Numbered from the stretch's first letter, positions 9,285 through 20,519 are shown. The stretch: 64,000 nt of DNA from Pseudomonas sp. FP2335 (GCF_030687535.1 NZ_CP117437.1:4857501-4921500), one strand, 5' to 3'. Translations and numbers: made by a program. The notes: generated by a model from the sequence alone, not told the origin.

Positions 9285-10694
9285 TCAGAGCGGCTTGCCA
9301 CGATTTCCGTGCTGGCTCACAAACGTCTGCACAGCCTTCAGGTCATTGGCCAAGACTGTGCAACGCTCTTCACGTTCGAACAGGTCAGCCAAGTGCACCG
9401 GCAATTCCAGGGCCTTGCCGACACCGGCCTTCTCCACCGCTTCCGGGAATTTGACCGGATGCGCGGTGCCCAGGATCACCATCGGGATGTCCAGGCTGCG
9501 ACGGCATTCGCGGGCGGCCTTCACACCAATGGCGGTGTGCGGGTCCAGCAGCTCGCCGGTCTGGGCATAGACTTCTGCGATGGTTTCGCAGGTCTGCGCG
9601 TCGTCCACGGCCAGGGAGTCGAACAGCTTGCGGGTTTCGGTCCAGCGCTCTTCATCCACACTGAAACCGCCGCCGCGCTTGAAGGTGTCCATCAAGCCGG
9701 CAATGGCCGCACCGTTGCGACCGTGCATGTCGAACAGCAGGCGTTCGAAGTTCGACGAGACCATGATGTCCATGGACGGCGACAGCGTGGCGTGCAGGGT
9801 TTCCTTGACGTACTGATTGCCGCTCATGAAGCGATGCAGGATGTCGTTTCGGTTGGTGGCGACGATCAACTGGTTGATCGGCAGGCCCATGTTGCGCGCC
9901 AGGTAGCCGGCGAAGATGTCGCCGAAGTTGCCGGTCGGCACCGAGAACGACACGGAGCGGGCCGGGCCACCCAGCTGTAGCGAGGCGTGGAAGTAATAGA
10001 CGATCTGGGCCATGATCCGCGCCCAGTTGATCGAGTTCACCGCCACCAGGCGTGTGCCCTTCAGGAAGCTCTGGTCGGCGAAGCTGTTCTTGACCATTTC
10101 CTGGCAGTCATCGAAGTTGCCTTCGATGGCGATGTTATGGATGTTCTCGCCGAAGATGGTGGTCATCTGCCGACGCTGCACTTCCGACACACGCTTGTGC
10201 GGGTGCAGGATAAAGATGTCGACGTTTTCGCAGTGCTTGCAGCCTTCGATGGCCGCCGAACCGGTATCACCGGAGGTGGCGCCGATGATCACCACACGCT
10301 CGCCGCGCTTTTGCAGCACGTAGTCCAGCAGGCGACCCAGCAGTTGCAGTGCGAAGTCCTTGAACGCCAGGGTGGGGCCGTGGAACAGCTCCAGGACCCA
10401 TTCGTTGCCGTTCAGTTGACGCAGAGGGGCGATAGCGTTGTGGGAAAACACGCCGTACGTCTCTTCCAGAATCTTCTTGAAATCCGCGTCCGGAATGCTG
10501 CCGGTGACGAACGGGCGCATCACCCGGAACGCCAGCTCGTGGTACGGCAGGCCGGCCCACGAGGCGATTTCTTCCTGGGTGAAGCGTGGCAGGTTTTCCG
10601 GCACGTACAGGCCGCCGTCGGTGGCAAGGCCTGCCAGCAGGACATCTTCGAAATTCAGGGCCGGTGCCTGGCCGCGGGTGCTGATGTAACGCAT
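9285..10694 (-). CDS. thrC: Threonine synthase
   Basis: 469 residues from the ATG at 10694, set by an AGAGGAG ribosome site seven bases upstream; the frame continues upstream without support. It converts O-phosphohomoserine to threonine using PLP. HGPTLAFKDF contains the PLP-binding lysine (about residue 112) and the phosphate-binding SGDTGSAAIE loop follows. Length fits the long gamma-proteobacterial type. It lies 67 bp downstream of hom on the same strand, so the two form the last steps of threonine synthesis in one operon. Confidence 0.96.
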   Translation of the reverse strand: MRYISTRGQAPALNFEDVLLAGLATDGGLYVPENLPRFTQEEIASWAGLPYHELAFRVMRPFVTGSIPDADFKKILEETYGVFSHNAIAPLRQLNGNEWVLELFHGPTLAFKDFALQLLGRLLDYVLQKRGERVVIIGATSGDTGSAAIEGCKHCENVDIFILHPHKRVSEVQRRQMTTIFGENIHNIAIEGNFDDCQEMVKNSFADQSFLKGTRLVAVNSINWARIMAQIVYYFHASLQLGGPARSVSFSVPTGNFGDIFAGYLARNMGLPINQLIVATNRNDILHRFMSGNQYVKETLHATLSPSMDIMVSSNFERLLFDMHGRNGAAIAGLMDTFKRGGGFSVDEERWTETRKLFDSLAVDDAQTCETIAEVYAQTGELLDPHTAIGVKAARECRRSLDIPMVILGTAHPVKFPEAVEKAGVGKALELPVHLADLFEREERCTVLANDLKAVQTFVSQHGNRGKPL

Positions 10695-10761
10695 GACTGG
10701 CTCCTCTAAAACATTCTCGAACAGAGGCCGCCGCACGTACGGGGCCCCTGGAACAAATCGG

Positions 10762-12066
10762 TTAGTTCAAGTGTTCGACGCGGATGCGCACCACCGGGCC
10801 GACCACGCCTTGCAGGGCTTCCAGGGCGGTGATGGCATCGTTGATGTGCTGCTCGAGCACGCGGTGGGTCAGCAGGATCATCGGCACCTGGCCGTTTTGC
10901 TCCTCGACTTCCTTCTGCATGATCGACTCTATATTGATACCGCGCTCCGACAGGATGCTCGCGACCTGAGCCAGTACGCCCGGGTGATCCTGGGCCTGGA
11001 TACGCAGGTAGTAGGCGCTTTCGCAGGCTTCGATCGGCAGGATCGGGTGAGCCGACAGCGAATCCGGCTGGAAGGCCAGGTGCGGTACGCGGTTTTCCGG
11101 GTCGCTGGTCATGGCACGCACCACGTCCACCAGGTCGGCGATCACCGACGAAGCGGTTGGCTCCATACCGGCACCGGCGCCGTAGAACAGCGTGGAGCCG
11201 GCGGCGTCACCGTTGACCATCACGGCGTTCATCACGCCATTGACGTTGGCGATCAGGCGGTCCGCCGGGATCAGCGTCGGGTGCACACGCAGCTCGATAC
11301 CGGCCGGGGTGCTGCGCGCAACGCCCAGGTGCTTGATGCGGTAGCCCAGGGCTTCGGCGTAGTTCACATCCGCGGTGGTCAGTTTGGTGATGCCTTCGGT
11401 GTAGGCCTTGTCGAACTGCAGCGGGATACCAAAGGCGATGGACGCCAGGATGGTCAGCTTGTGCGCGGCGTCGATGCCTTCCACGTCGAAGGTCGGGTCG
11501 GCTTCGGCGTAACCCAGGGCCTGGGCTTCGGCCAGCACGTCTTCGAAGGTGCGGCCCTTCTCGCGCATTTCGGTGAGGATGAAGTTACCGGTGCCGTTGA
11601 TGATGCCGGCCACCCAGTTGATACGGTTGGCGGACAGGCCTTCCCGGATCGCCTTGATCACCGGGATACCACCGGCCACCGCGGCTTCGAACGCCACGAT
11701 CACGCCCTTCTCGCGCGCCTTGGCGAAGATCTCGTTGCCGTGCACGGCGATCAGCGCCTTGTTGGCGGTGACCACGTGCTTGCCGTTCTCGATGGCCTTG
11801 AGCACCAGCTCGCGGGCCACGGTGTAGCCGCCGACCAGCTCAATGACGATATCGATCTCAGGGTTGGTGGCAACGGCGAAGACATCGTTGGTAATCGCAA
11901 TACCGGTCGTTTCGAACTGAGGCTTTGGCGAACGCGTGGCAATTTGCGCCACTTCAATCCCGCGACCTGCACGGCGGGAAATTTCTTCAGCATTACGCTG
12001 AAGTACGTTGAAGGTGCCGCCACCGACGGTCCCTAACCCACAGATGCCTACTTTGACCGGTTTCAC
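10762..12066 (-). CDS. hom: Homoserine dehydrogenase
   Basis: 434 residues from a GTG at 12066. The GTG is chosen over the in-frame ATG at 12081 because a GGGGAG ribosome site lies seven bases before it and homologues begin KPVKVGICG. It reduces aspartate semialdehyde to homoserine with NAD(P)H. An N-terminal Rossmann motif GICGLGTVGGG is followed by the catalytic homoserine dehydrogenase domain. A C-terminal ACT domain (about residues 350-425, YYLRIQAQDHPGVLAQV) is expected to sense threonine. It is monofunctional, without a fused aspartokinase. Confidence 0.96.
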   Translation of the reverse strand: MKPVKVGICGLGTVGGGTFNVLQRNAEEISRRAGRGIEVAQIATRSPKPQFETTGIAITNDVFAVATNPEIDIVIELVGGYTVARELVLKAIENGKHVVTANKALIAVHGNEIFAKAREKGVIVAFEAAVAGGIPVIKAIREGLSANRINWVAGIINGTGNFILTEMREKGRTFEDVLAEAQALGYAEADPTFDVEGIDAAHKLTILASIAFGIPLQFDKAYTEGITKLTTADVNYAEALGYRIKHLGVARSTPAGIELRVHPTLIPADRLIANVNGVMNAVMVNGDAAGSTLFYGAGAGMEPTASSVIADLVDVVRAMTSDPENRVPHLAFQPDSLSAHPILPIEACESAYYLRIQAQDHPGVLAQVASILSERGINIESIMQKEVEEQNGQVPMILLTHRVLEQHINDAITALEALQGVVGPVVRIRVEHLN

Positions 12067-12109
12067 TGAAGAACTCCCCATGAAACGGCCGACGCTAGGT
12101 CGGCCGTGG

Positions 12110-12131
12110 AAAACAGCCGCACGACTGCGGC
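12110..12131 (-). terminator. Probable terminator downstream of dsbC
   Basis: GCCGCA (12116-12121) pairs with TGCGGC (12126-12131) and, on the minus strand, is followed by TGTTTTCC. A second hairpin lies just beyond it (CGGCCGAC 12086-12093 with GTCGGCCG 12099-12106), directly before the hom ribosome site. The pair separates dsbC from hom and could attenuate read-through. Confidence 0.6.
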
Positions 12132-12195
12132 TTGCAATTAACGACTCGCCGACGTGTCAGCGCGCCTTGATCGTCGACGTTTCGACGATACTGAT

Positions 12196-12927
12196 TTATT
12201 TGGCACCGAGCGCCAGTTTGGCAACTTGTGGTGCTGGCTGGTAGCCCGGAATCACTTGGCCGTCGGCCAAAACGATGGCCGGCGTACCGTTCACACCGAT
12301 GGACTGGCCCAAGGCGAATTGCTTGGAAACCGGATTGGCGCATTTGGCCGCCTTGATTTCCTTGCCGTCGACCATCTTGTCCATGGCCGCTTTCTTGTCG
12401 GCCGAGCACCACACCGCTTGCAACTGCTCGTCACCCGGCGAACCCAGGCCCTGGCGCGGGAACGCTACGTAGCGTACTTCCACGCCGAGCTTGTTCAGCG
12501 CAGGCAGTTCGGCGTGCAGCTTGTGGCAATACGGGCAGGTAGTGTCGGTGAACACGGTGATATGGGTCTTGGTCTCGCCGATAGCCGGGTACACCACAGT
12601 CTCGGCCACCGGAATGCCATTGATCAGCTTGGAAACACCCAGGCGTTCGGCTTTTTCAGTCAGGTTGACCGGCTTGCCATCCTTCAACTGGAACAGGTAG
12701 CCCTGGACGATGTACTGGCCGTCGGCGCTGGCGTACAGCACGCGGCTGCCCTTGAGCTTGACTTCATACAGGCCGGCCATCGGGCTGGCGCTGATGCTTT
12801 CGATCGGGGTATCGAGCTGCAGGTTGGCCAGGCTCTTGCGGATGGTCTGCTCGGCAGCGTCATCGGCGAAGGCAAAGGTGGAAACCAACGCAATGGCTGC
12901 GGCGGCAATAATCTGGGTCAAGCGCAT
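12196..12927 (-). CDS. dsbC: Thiol:disulfide interchange protein DsbC
   Basis: 243 residues from the ATG at 12927, with AGGAG five bases upstream. It has a signal peptide (cleavage near AFA-DD, residue 21). The periplasmic disulfide isomerase has an N-terminal dimerisation domain (about residues 22-85) and a thioredoxin-like domain with active site CPYC (C131, C134) and the cis-proline loop GVNGTP. A second cysteine pair lies near residues 174-197. DsbC shuffles wrong disulfides and is kept reduced by DsbD. It lies between xerD and hom, as in other pseudomonads. Confidence 0.95.
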   Translation of the reverse strand: MRLTQIIAAAAIALVSTFAFADDAAEQTIRKSLANLQLDTPIESISASPMAGLYEVKLKGSRVLYASADGQYIVQGYLFQLKDGKPVNLTEKAERLGVSKLINGIPVAETVVYPAIGETKTHITVFTDTTCPYCHKLHAELPALNKLGVEVRYVAFPRQGLGSPGDEQLQAVWCSADKKAAMDKMVDGKEIKAAKCANPVSKQFALGQSIGVNGTPAIVLADGQVIPGYQPAPQVAKLALGAK

Positions 12928-13066
12928 GGGAACTCCTGAAGGCAGATGCAGGGACGGGAAGTAACACTGCTTGGCAACACAGGTCTGGGTCGTCCCCTTT
13001 GCTAACCGGCAAAGCCTACCACAGTTGGGCCGCAGGGCAGCCCGTGGCCGGATAAATTGGACGTTT

Positions 13067-13963
13067 TCAGCCTCGCGGGTGGTGCTTGGCGTGCATATCC
13101 TGCAAACGTGCGCGTGCCACATGGGTGTAGATCTGGGTGGTGGATAAGTCGCTGTGGCCGAGCAGCATCTGGACCACACGCAAATCCGCCCCGTGGTTGA
13201 GCAAATGCGTGGCGAATGCATGGCGCAACGTGTGGGGCGACAGCGTCTTGCCGATCCCGGCAACCCTGGCCTGGTGCTTGATGCGGTGCCAGAAGGTCTG
13301 GCGGGTCATCTGCTCGCCACGCAGGCTGGGGAACAGCACATCGCTGGGGCGCCCGCCGAGCAGCTCGCCGCGGGCATCGCGCATATAGCGCTCGACCCAC
13401 ACAATCGCCTCCTCGCCCATCGGCACCAGCCGCTCCTTGCTGCCCTTGCCCATCACCCGCAACACGCCCTGGCGCAGGTTCACTTGCTCCAGGGTCAGGC
13501 TGATCAGCTCAGTCACCCGCAGGCCGCAGGCGTACAGCACTTCGAGCATGGCGCGGTCGCGCTGGCCGATGGCTTCACTCAGGTCCGGGGCGGCGAGCAA
13601 GGCCTCCACGTCAGCTTCCGACAGGGATTTGGGCAATGGCCTGCCAAGTTGGGGCATATCGACTTGCAGGGTGGGGTCGAGGGCGATCAGCTTTTCCCGC
13701 AGCAGATAGCGATAAAAACCACGCACACCAGAGAGGAATCGCGCAGTGGAACGTGGCTTGTAGTTCTGTTCCAGGCGCCAGGCCAGGTGGTCGAGGATCA
13801 GCTCGCGGCCGGCGTTGAGCAGTTCGAGATTTTTTTCCTGTAGCCAGCCATTGAACAGGGCCAGGTCGCTGCGGTAAGCCTGGCGGGTGTTGTCCGACAG
13901 GCCTTTTTCCAACCAAAGGGCATCGAGGAAGCGGTCGATCAAGGGGTGGTCAATGGCGGGCAT
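13067..13963 (-). CDS. xerD: Site-specific tyrosine recombinase XerD
   Basis: 298 residues, the normal XerD length. An N-terminal SAM-like core-binding domain (about 1-90) is followed by the catalytic domain with R149, K173, H244, R247 (HTLRHAF), H270 (LLGHSDLSTTQIYTH) and nucleophile Y279. With XerC it resolves chromosome dimers at dif. This is the housekeeping recombinase, not a phage or island integrase. It is transcribed toward dsbC, with a 139-bp gap. Confidence 0.96.
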   Translation of the reverse strand: MPAIDHPLIDRFLDALWLEKGLSDNTRQAYRSDLALFNGWLQEKNLELLNAGRELILDHLAWRLEQNYKPRSTARFLSGVRGFYRYLLREKLIALDPTLQVDMPQLGRPLPKSLSEADVEALLAAPDLSEAIGQRDRAMLEVLYACGLRVTELISLTLEQVNLRQGVLRVMGKGSKERLVPMGEEAIVWVERYMRDARGELLGGRPSDVLFPSLRGEQMTRQTFWHRIKHQARVAGIGKTLSPHTLRHAFATHLLNHGADLRVVQMLLGHSDLSTTQIYTHVARARLQDMHAKHHPRG

Positions 13964-14004
13964 GGGGGCTCAGGTGGATTACTGGAGTGTCTGTCAGATC
14001 CTAT

Positions 14005-14092
14005 CGCAGGCAAGCCAGCTCCCACAGGGTTTTGTGTTGGGCCACTGATTTGCATCCAACACCGATCAAATGTGGGAGCAGGCTTGCCTGCG
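14005..14092. repeat. REP doublet (variant half CGCAGGCAAGCC)
   Basis: Inverted halves CGCAGGCAAGCCAGCTCCCACA and TGTGGGAGCAGGCTTGCCTGCG flank a ~45-base spacer, between xerD and the thioesterase gene. The core differs from most other REPs here (AGGCAAGCC instead of CGAGCAAGCC), suggesting a subfamily. Confidence 0.85.
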
Positions 14093-14114
14093 CAGGCCGC
14101 GACGCGGTTCCAGA

Positions 14115-14528
14115 TCAGTCTACAAACCCAGGCAGCACTGGCACTGGTCGCTTATCGGCATCAATGGCCACAAAACTGAACACACCCTGGATCGCCTTTT
14201 CGCGACCATCAGCACTCATGCTCTCGACGAACACTTCCACCTCGACCTTGAGGCTGGTGTTACCGACTTTGATCACGCGACCGATCAACTCAACGATGGA
14301 ACCCGCCGGGATCGCGTGGTTGAAGTCGATACGGTCGGTGGAGACCGTGACCAGTGGGAGACGGCAGAAACGGGTGGCCGTGATGAACGACACTTCATCC
14401 ATCCACGCCAAGGCGGTGCCACCGAACAACGTATTGTGGTGATTGGTGGTCGGCGGGAACACGGCCTTGGTCACATGGGTGACGGACAGGTCGGTGCGGC
14501 GCTGGATTTCTTCAAGGCGGGAGGTCAT
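14115..14528 (-). CDS. Acyl-CoA thioesterase, hotdog fold (YciA-like)
   Basis: 137 residues from the ATG at 14528 (MTSRLEEIQRRT). An in-frame ATG at 14552 would add eight residues; neither has a strong ribosome site. Hotdog features are the NHHNTLFGGTALAWMDEVSF helix, whose acidic residue lies in the MDE, then the TVSTDRIDFNHAI strand and the VELIGRV strand. The family hydrolyses acyl-CoA thioesters; the chain-length preference is unknown. It begins just beyond the rplS terminator, so it has its own transcript. Confidence 0.88.
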   Translation of the reverse strand: MTSRLEEIQRRTDLSVTHVTKAVFPPTTNHHNTLFGGTALAWMDEVSFITATRFCRLPLVTVSTDRIDFNHAIPAGSIVELIGRVIKVGNTSLKVEVEVFVESMSADGREKAIQGVFSFVAIDADKRPVPVLPGFVD

Positions 14529-14563
14529 GGACAAATACCGGCAAATAGACAAATTTCAGGCAC

Positions 14564-14591
14564 AAAAAAGCAGCCCGTAGGCTGCTTTTTT
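14564..14591 (-). terminator. Terminator of the rpsP-rimM-trmD-rplS operon
   Basis: A perfect 12-bp stem (AAAAAAGCAGCC 14564-14575 with GGCTGCTTTTTT 14580-14591) has a four-base loop, 20 bases beyond the rplS stop. A/T tracts on both sides make it usable in both directions. Confidence 0.92.
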
Positions 14592-14610
14592 CTGCATCGG
14601 GAAGCTGGAC

Positions 14611-14961
14611 TTAAGCCAGTTTTTCCTTGATGCGAGCTGCTTTACCGGACAGGTCACGCAGGTAGTACAGCTTGGCTTTACGTACGTCACCGCGACGCTT
14701 GACGGCCATGCTGTCGATTTGCGGGCTGTAGGTCTGGAAAGTACGCTCTACGCCAACACCGTTGGAGATTTTACGAACAGTGAAAGCACTGTTCACACCA
14801 CGGTTACGCTTGGCGATTACCACGCCTTCGAACGCTTGCAGACGCGAACGGTCGCCTTCCTTCACTTTCACCTGAACGACAATGGTGTCGCCCGGGGCAA
14901 AGGTAGGGATCTCTTTGGTCATCTGCTCTGCTTCGAGTGCAAGGATGATTTTGTTAGTCAT
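14611..14961 (-). CDS. rplS: 50S ribosomal protein L19
   Basis: 116 residues, full length for L19. Typical segments are [33 protein letters not shown], and [17 protein letters not shown]. It is the last gene of the rpsP-rimM-trmD-rplS operon, 45 bp downstream of trmD, with an AGGAG ribosome site. Confidence 0.98.
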
Positions 14962-15006
14962 GCTGTGCTCCTAAGGTAAGTCAATGGACCTACCATCGAT
15001 ACGTTG

Positions 15007-15759
15007 TTAACTATCGTCCCGCGCGAGGATGTATTCCTCGAGCAGCTTCTTCTCTTCTCCAGAAAGCGAGCGGCTTTCCAGAAGATCGGCGCGTCGTTCA
15101 TAGGTCCGACCAAGGGACTGCTGTAAACGCCAACGCCGGATGTGTGCGTGATTGCCACTTAGCAATACGTCGGGAACACGCTGATCCGCATACACCTCCG
15201 GTCGGGTGTAGTGCGGGCAATCCAGCAAACCATCCGTGAAGGAATCTTCCTCCGCGGAGTCCGCATGCCCTAAAGCTCCAGGCAGCAGTCGTGTAACCGC
15301 ATCTATCAGGACCATCGCCGGCAGCTCGCCGCCAGACAGGACATAGTCCCCAATCGACCACTCTTCATCGACATGAGCCTCTATAAAGCGCTCGTCAATG
15401 CCTTCATAGCGACCGGCAATCAGGATCAGTGCTTCCTCATTCGCCATGTCGCGTACCGCAGCCTGTTTCAGCTGACGGCCTTGAGGGGACAGGTAAATCA
15501 CCTTCGCCTTCTCCCCCGCTGCAGCCTTGGCCTGGGCCAATGCGTCTTCCAGGGGCTTGATCTTCATCACCATGCCCGGGCCACCGCCAAATGGGCGATC
15601 GTCCACAGTGTGATGTCGATCCGTCGTGTAGTCTCGCGGGTTCCAACAGGTGAGCTGCAACAGCCCCTGTTTCACCGCCCGACTGGTGATGCCGTACTCG
15701 CTGATGGCGGAAAACATCTCGGGAAACAAACTGATCACTTCAATGCGCAGATTAGCCAC
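15007..15759 (-). CDS. trmD: tRNA (guanine-N1-)-methyltransferase
   Basis: 250 residues from a GTG at 15759, two bases after the rimM stop. The frame remains open upstream, but family alignment starts at [15 protein letters not shown] and the close junction suggests coupling. TrmD makes m1G37 in tRNAs and prevents +1 frameshifting. SPOUT-type motifs are visible: [32 protein letters not shown], and the trefoil-knot loop [12 protein letters not shown]. Confidence 0.95.
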   Translation of the reverse strand: MANLRIEVISLFPEMFSAISEYGITSRAVKQGLLQLTCWNPRDYTTDRHHTVDDRPFGGGPGMVMKIKPLEDALAQAKAAAGEKAKVIYLSPQGRQLKQAAVRDMANEEALILIAGRYEGIDERFIEAHVDEEWSIGDYVLSGGELPAMVLIDAVTRLLPGALGHADSAEEDSFTDGLLDCPHYTRPEVYADQRVPDVLLSGNHAHIRRWRLQQSLGRTYERRADLLESRSLSGEEKKLLEEYILARDDS

Positions 15760-15761
15760 GC

Positions 15762-16298
15762 TTAGAAGTCCGCATCCCATTCCACCTTCATCTCGCCCGC
15801 TGCCAGGTCGACGGCCAGCACGCATTGCTCGGTATACGGCAACAGGCGTTCGCGATCATCCAGGCTGCCAGCGCAAGGCTTGACCACCATTACATCATTG
15901 GCGCCGGTTTCCAGAAGATGATCGATTTTCCCGAGCAATTGCCCGAGTTGATCAACAACCTTCAGACCTTCCAGCTGGTACCAGTAGTACTCGCCGTCGG
16001 TCAATTCAGGGAACAGGTTACGCGGCACGCAGATCTCATAACCGGCCAGAAGACGAGCTTCTTCACGATCATCAAGACCCTTGAGCTTTGCGACCAGGAA
16101 CTTGTCGCTCCCGCGTCCACTGACCAGCTCGACCTGTTTCACACTACCTTCGCGCTTGAGCGTCCAGGTTTTGTACTGCAACAGGTTTTCAGTCGGATCA
16201 GTAAAGGAATACACCTTCACTTCGCCGCGAACGCCATGAACAGAGTAAATCTTGCCGATAACGATCAAATCATCAGCAACAGCTGGCGTCGCGTTCAT
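15762..16298 (-). CDS. rimM: 16S rRNA processing protein RimM
   Basis: 178 residues. An N-terminal RimM domain ([20 protein letters not shown]) is followed by a PRC-barrel domain ([11 protein letters not shown]). It is a late 30S assembly factor that binds S19. It begins five bases beyond the rpsP stop and ends two bases before trmD. Confidence 0.97.
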   Translation of the reverse strand: MNATPAVADDLIVIGKIYSVHGVRGEVKVYSFTDPTENLLQYKTWTLKREGSVKQVELVSGRGSDKFLVAKLKGLDDREEARLLAGYEICVPRNLFPELTDGEYYWYQLEGLKVVDQLGQLLGKIDHLLETGANDVMVVKPCAGSLDDRERLLPYTEQCVLAVDLAAGEMKVEWDADF

Positions 16299-16303
16299 AT
16301 TGC

Positions 16304-16555
16304 TCAGGCTGCGGCCTTAGCCGAGTCCTTCAGCAGCTGAGCAACACGCTCAGATGGTTGTGCACCAACGCTCAGCCAGTAGGCTACGCGCTCTTGGTTC
16401 ACGGACAGACGGACTTCTTGACCACGAGCAACCGGGTTGAAGAAGCCAACTTGTTCCTTGTGAGAGCCGTCACGTGGGTTGCGGCTGTCAGTTACGGTCA
16501 AGTGGTAAAACGGGCGCTTTTTGGAGCCGCCAAGGGCAAGACGGATTGTTAGCAT
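16304..16555 (-). CDS. rpsP: 30S ribosomal protein S16
   Basis: 83 residues, full length, starting [18 protein letters not shown]. It is the first gene of the rpsP-rimM-trmD-rplS operon. A promoter-like pair lies about 75-100 bases upstream. Confidence 0.98.
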   Translation of the reverse strand: MLTIRLALGGSKKRPFYHLTVTDSRNPRDGSHKEQVGFFNPVARGQEVRLSVNQERVAYWLSVGAQPSERVAQLLKDSAKAAA

Positions 16556-16627
16556 GTGAACATCGTTCCTGTAGTCGGTGCTGCAAATCTAAATGCACAG
16601 CGGGCATAGGTGCCCGAAAGGCCGCAT

Positions 16628-16655
16628 ATTCTAAGGAATATCCGGACTTTTGCAA
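16628..16655 (-). promoter_or_regulatory. Candidate sigma-70 promoter of the rpsP operon
   Basis: On the minus strand TTGCAA (complement of 16650-16655) and TAGAAT (complement of 16628-16633) are 16 bases apart. This places the start of transcription near 16621, about 65 bases before the rpsP ATG. It is inferred from consensus match only. Confidence 0.55.
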
Positions 16656-16806
16656 ATGTCTTTTTCTGGCGCCTATAGGCGTGCCATTCAGATCTGCTAT
16701 AGAGCCGTCGATTAAAACGGCGAGTCAGCCCCCGCCAACGGCGGGTTTGCTGGAGATCCCACATCCCTGTGGGTCGGAGCAGGAGCCAGGCTCCCGCTCG
16801 AATTCT

Positions 16807-18183
<1,377 letters not shown>

Positions 18184-18417
18184 GCGCGATCCTTTCAGGC
18201 CCTATTCAGCGAAGTGCATTGGTAGACCGAGGTCATGGCGGCCCAGGCTGTGATAAATCGCTATTAAAAACAGCGCTTGGCGAGCCTGCGGCGTGGGCAG
18301 GTCGCGGATTATAGCGAAGACTGTCGCCGTGCACACCCGCTGTCTGGCCTGAGAGTCTTTCGTGTTACGCGGGGGTATGCCAAACTCAGCGGCTTTCGGG
18401 CTTGCCTAACAGGATTT

Positions 18418-19230
18418 ATGCTCCCTTTGTCACCCAGTTTGCTATCCAGCCTCGCCGCCGCCGTGTTGTATGCCGCTGCGACTCTCTATCAGGGCACTCG
18501 TCTGGCCCAAGGCACCAAGGCGGACAAACGCCTGCTGGTCGGCCTTGGCGTCCTTGCCCTGCTGGCTCACGCTGCCAGCCTGTTTACCCACCTGATGACG
18601 CCAGTCGGCCTGGGCCTGGATTTTTTCAGTGCCGCCAGCCTGATCGCTGCCGCCGTGATCGCCTTGACGCTGATCGCCTGCTCGCGCATCCCGGTGGAAA
18701 ACCTGCTGGTCCTGCTATTCCCCCTCGGCTTGCTGACGGTGCTGCTGGCGCAATTCGCCCCGACCGGCACCGTACCGGTGATCGATGAGGAGCCGGGCAT
18801 CCTCGCGCATATCCTGCTGTCGATCCTGGCCTACGGCATGTTCACCATCGCGGTGTTCCAGGCCCTGCTCCTGCTGCTGCAGGACCACCAGCTCAAGCAC
18901 AAGCATCCGTCCGGGCTGATCAAGAACTTCCCGCCGCTGCAAACCATGGAAAGCCTGCTGTTCGGTTTCCTGTGGGCCGGCTGGACGCTGCTGTCGATGT
19001 CGCTGATCTCTGGCTGGCTGTTCTTCGAAAACCTGTTCGCCCAGCACCTGGTGCACAAAACCCTGTTGGCGTGCCTGGCCTGGGTGGTGTTCAGCGTGCT
19101 GCTGTGGGGCCGCAACCGTCTCGGCTGGCGTGGGCACAAGGCGATCCGCTGGACCCTGGCCGGTTTCTGCCTGCTGATGCTGGCCTATTTCGGCAGCAAG
19201 CTGGTTCGTGAATACATCCTGCATATCTGA
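18418..19230 (+). CDS. CcsA/YpjD-like cytochrome c assembly-type membrane protein
   Basis: 270 residues from the ATG at 18418 (AGGAT just upstream); the open frame upstream to 18277 overlaps the ffh promoter region and is not supported. It is a polytopic protein with about eight hydrophobic segments and matches the CytC_asm/CcsA type: a conserved LAYGMFTIAVFQALLLL segment, LLFGFLWAGWTLLS and a WGRNRLGWRGHKAIRW motif. E. coli YpjD is of this kind. A role in haem handling is suggested by family only. It is followed after 12 bases by the CorC-like gene, probably co-transcribed. Confidence 0.85.
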   Translation: MLPLSPSLLSSLAAAVLYAAATLYQGTRLAQGTKADKRLLVGLGVLALLAHAASLFTHLMTPVGLGLDFFSAASLIAAAVIALTLIACSRIPVENLLVLLFPLGLLTVLLAQFAPTGTVPVIDEEPGILAHILLSILAYGMFTIAVFQALLLLLQDHQLKHKHPSGLIKNFPPLQTMESLLFGFLWAGWTLLSMSLISGWLFFENLFAQHLVHKTLLACLAWVVFSVLLWGRNRLGWRGHKAIRWTLAGFCLLMLAYFGSKLVREYILHI

Positions 19231-19242
19231 CGGACCGCGATC

Positions 19243-20481
19243 ATGGACAACTTGCCCCTGGGGCCGATGCTCGCGGTAGTCGCCTTGCTGGTGTTATGGG
19301 CGGCACTGTTTACCGCTATAGAGGCCGCGCAACAGCACCTGCTGGCACTGCGCCCGGGCACTCGCCAGGGCGACAAGGCGGCCGCCCGCCTGAACTTTCC
19401 GCGCAATAGCCTGATCCTGTGCAACAGCCTGTGTCGTGCCGCAGTGGTGATCCTCTGCACGCTGCTGGCGATCTATGCCTGGGCGCAGAACGGTCCATGG
19501 CTGGGCTGGCTGATCTCCTGTGCACTCCTGCTGGTCCTCGCCGACTACCTACCCCGCGCCCTCGCCACCCGCTACCCGCAGGCGGTGCTCGGCTTTGGCA
19601 ACACGCTGCTGGGCGTACCGCTGAAAATCCTCTATCCCCTGGCCTGGCTGCTCAACGGCATCAGCCTCTTGTTGCTGCGCCCGTTCGCCCGCAAGACCGG
19701 CGTGGTGAAAAAGAGCGACGAGCCACTGCCTGATCACGACGACGAACCCGAGCCCCAGGCCGACACAGACCGTCCCCCTGGCATGCCCGGCATCCACGCC
19801 CTCGACAACATCACGGTCAATGACATCCTGGTACCGCGCAGCGAAGTGGACGGCATCAACCTCGATGACCCGATCGAAGCGATCATCGAGCAACTGCGCA
19901 GCTCCCAACACACACGCCTGCCGGTATTCCACAGCGACATCAACCAAGTGGAAGCGGTGCTCAACACCCGCCAGATCCAGCACCTGCTGCCCGACGCCAG
20001 CCTGACCAAAGAAGCGTTGCTCGCCGCCTGCCACGAGCCCTACTTCGTCCCGGAGAGCACACCGCTGCAACTGCAACTGCTGAATTTCCACAAGCAGCAA
20101 CGGCGCCTGGGCATGGTGGTGGACGAATACGGCGAAGTGCTGGGCATCGTGACCCTGGAAGACATCCTCGAAGAGATCGTCGGCGAATTCGAAAGCGAGC
20201 AGAGCGCGGACAACCCGCATATCGAGGCGCAACCGGACGGTCGCTATATCATCGATGGCGCCGCCTCGATCCGCGAGCTGAACAAGAGCCTGAACTGGCA
20301 CCTGCCCAGCGACGGGCCCAAAACCCTCAATGGCTTGGTCACTGAAGCGCTGGAAACCATCCCCGATTGCGCGGTGTGCCTGAAGATCGGCCGCTATCGC
20401 CTGGAGATCCTCGAGACCGAGGACAACCGGGTGAGCAAGGTGCTGATCTGGCACACCAATCGCGTGCCGGTCGCCGCCTGA
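19243..20481 (+). CDS. CorC/HlyC family inner-membrane protein with CBS domains
   Basis: 412 residues in the CNNM/CorB arrangement. The N-terminal DUF21 membrane part (about 1-150) is followed by a linker rich in D, E and P, a CBS pair (about 185-315; NDILVPRSEVDGINLDD and LGMVVDEYGEVLGIVTLEDI), and a C-terminal CorC_HlyC transporter-associated domain (about 335-405). The family is linked to Mg2+/Co2+ efflux or resistance, with ATP or AMP binding at the CBS pair. It lies 12 bases after the ypjD-like gene, a pairing common in gamma-proteobacteria next to ffh. Confidence 0.88.
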   Translation: MDNLPLGPMLAVVALLVLWAALFTAIEAAQQHLLALRPGTRQGDKAAARLNFPRNSLILCNSLCRAAVVILCTLLAIYAWAQNGPWLGWLISCALLLVLADYLPRALATRYPQAVLGFGNTLLGVPLKILYPLAWLLNGISLLLLRPFARKTGVVKKSDEPLPDHDDEPEPQADTDRPPGMPGIHALDNITVNDILVPRSEVDGINLDDPIEAIIEQLRSSQHTRLPVFHSDINQVEAVLNTRQIQHLLPDASLTKEALLAACHEPYFVPESTPLQLQLLNFHKQQRRLGMVVDEYGEVLGIVTLEDILEEIVGEFESEQSADNPHIEAQPDGRYIIDGAASIRELNKSLNWHLPSDGPKTLNGLVTEALETIPDCAVCLKIGRYRLEILETEDNRVSKVLIWHTNRVPVAA

Positions 20482-20519
20482 CTATCTGACACATTTGGTT
20501 TGTGGTGCATCAGTCCCTC

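Noticed and set aside
13067..13963. Tyrosine recombinase as a sign of a mobile element
   Set aside because: It is XerD by length, motifs and neighbours (dsbC, hom), thus a housekeeping gene and not the integrase of the guaA island.
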